Source: Aphodomonas sp964553125
Lineage (GTDB): Bacteria; Bacillota; Clostridia; Christensenellales; Aristaeellaceae
Reading direction: 5' to 3'
NCBI GenBank assembly: GCA_964553125.1
Contig: CAZKJW010000124.1
Location: 1 to 6,445, forward strand
Length of the DNA: 6,445 nt
Below, piece by piece: positions 6,260 through 6,445 of the stretch (positions within the stretch are counted from its first letter, which is position 1; each line of letters begins with the position of its first letter). The position numbers and the translations under genes were made by a program. Under the pieces are notes generated by a model. It ran no database searches. It was given only the letters and a program-made list of their open reading frames with translations, and was not told the DNA's origin.

Positions 6260-6281
6260 CAGCGGGAAATCTGGGGATTCG

Positions 6282-6299
6282 CACAGCGCAAGCGCTGTG
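6282..6299. promoter_or_regulatory. 18-bp perfect dyad between divergent promoters, candidate operator
   Basis: CACAGCGC-AA-GCGCTGTG is a perfect 8-bp inverted repeat with a 2-base centre. It lies 22 bases upstream of the leftward -35 box and about 120 bases upstream of the rightward -35. A 2-base centre is too tight for a normal RNA hairpin loop without opening a base pair, and no T-run follows, so a dimeric regulator site is a better guess than a terminator. No regulator gene is seen in the window. Confidence 0.4.
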
Positions 6300-6380
6300 T
6301 GGAGCGCGGAAAAGCGCGAGTTTACAGGAAAAACGGCGAATCTGCGCCGCCAGGAAAGGCGGAAAAACGGAATTTCCCCG

Positions 6381-6418
6381 AAAAAGATTCAAAAAAGGGA
6401 AAAAAGATTCAAAAAGGG
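6381..6418 (+). repeat. 20-bp tandem repeat of phased A-tracts upstream of the rightward promoter
   Basis: AAAAAGATTCAAAAAAGGG (6381-6399) is followed 20 bases later by AAAAAGATTCAAAAAGGG (6401-6418). Four A-tracts begin at 6381, 6391, about 6400 and 6411, close to one per helical turn. This is the classic arrangement for intrinsically bent DNA, and the near part also sits where an A-rich UP element would contact RNA polymerase alpha subunits. Alternatively, the repeated GATTC core could be a direct-repeat activator site. Confidence 0.7.
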
Positions 6419-6420
6419 GG

Positions 6421-6445
6421 TTGACAAAGGAGCGGGGAGGTGGTA
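6421..6445 (+). promoter_or_regulatory. Rightward promoter cut by the window edge (TTGACA, 17-base spacer, TA...)
   Basis: A consensus TTGACA at 6421-6426 is followed by exactly 17 bases and then TA, the last two bases of the window, where a TATAAT box is expected. The preceding TGG matches the extended -10 of the leftward promoter. It would transcribe a gene beyond the right edge, divergent from the membrane-protein operon. The -10 box itself is not in view. Confidence 0.65.

Noticed and set aside
6084..6392. Minus-strand open frame of 102 codons in the divergent region
   Set aside because: It spans the promoter, the dyad and the start of the membrane-protein gene in another frame, and its product has no recognisable features.

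Overview
The window looks like chromosome from a GC-rich Firmicute, most likely a gut-type clostridium. This is inferred from strong AAAGGAG-type ribosome binding sites, consensus sigma-A promoters (TTGAAT-N17-TATAAT, and TTGACA-N17-TA cut by the window edge), and proteins that resemble clostridial families. No rRNA, tRNA, CRISPR, transposase or phage gene is visible. All genes supported here read leftward (minus strand). The long plus-strand open frames are antisense shadows produced by high GC.

Reading right to left in the direction of transcription, positions 6179-6445 are a divergent regulatory region. It holds a strong leftward promoter, an 18-bp perfect dyad, four A-tracts phased at about 10 bp, and the start of a rightward promoter whose gene lies outside the window. 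Next come two overlapping genes. The first (4022-6178) is a 718-residue polytopic membrane protein with a GT-C-glycosyltransferase-like layout, an unusual His/Asp/Glu-rich extracytoplasmic loop and a C-terminal coiled coil. The second (2812-4032) is a flavoprotein of the HI0933/BaiN family, whose start lies inside the end of the first.

The next stretch (about 1988-2811) has no gene. It is a hairpin-rich intergenic repeat array with at least three copies of a multi-hairpin unit and two copies of a 92-nt unit, interrupted by exactly 100 Ns (an assembly gap). The outermost repeat copy runs into the stop codon of the flavoprotein gene.

Left of the array lies a decayed pyridoxamine-phosphate-oxidase-like flavin-binding gene (1563-1971). 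Its expected ATG reads ACG, and a 2-bp contraction of a GC run breaks its frame. Its stop codon overlaps the ribosome binding site of a large FAD-dependent dehydrogenase of the COG2509 type (1-1550), which runs off the left edge. The pair was evidently a translationally coupled two-gene operon of flavin proteins.

I do not see a clear new multi-gene system. The items most worth a second look are the structured repeat array with its gap, the two-hit pseudogene, the His-rich loop in the membrane protein, and the compact divergent promoter region with phased A-tracts.
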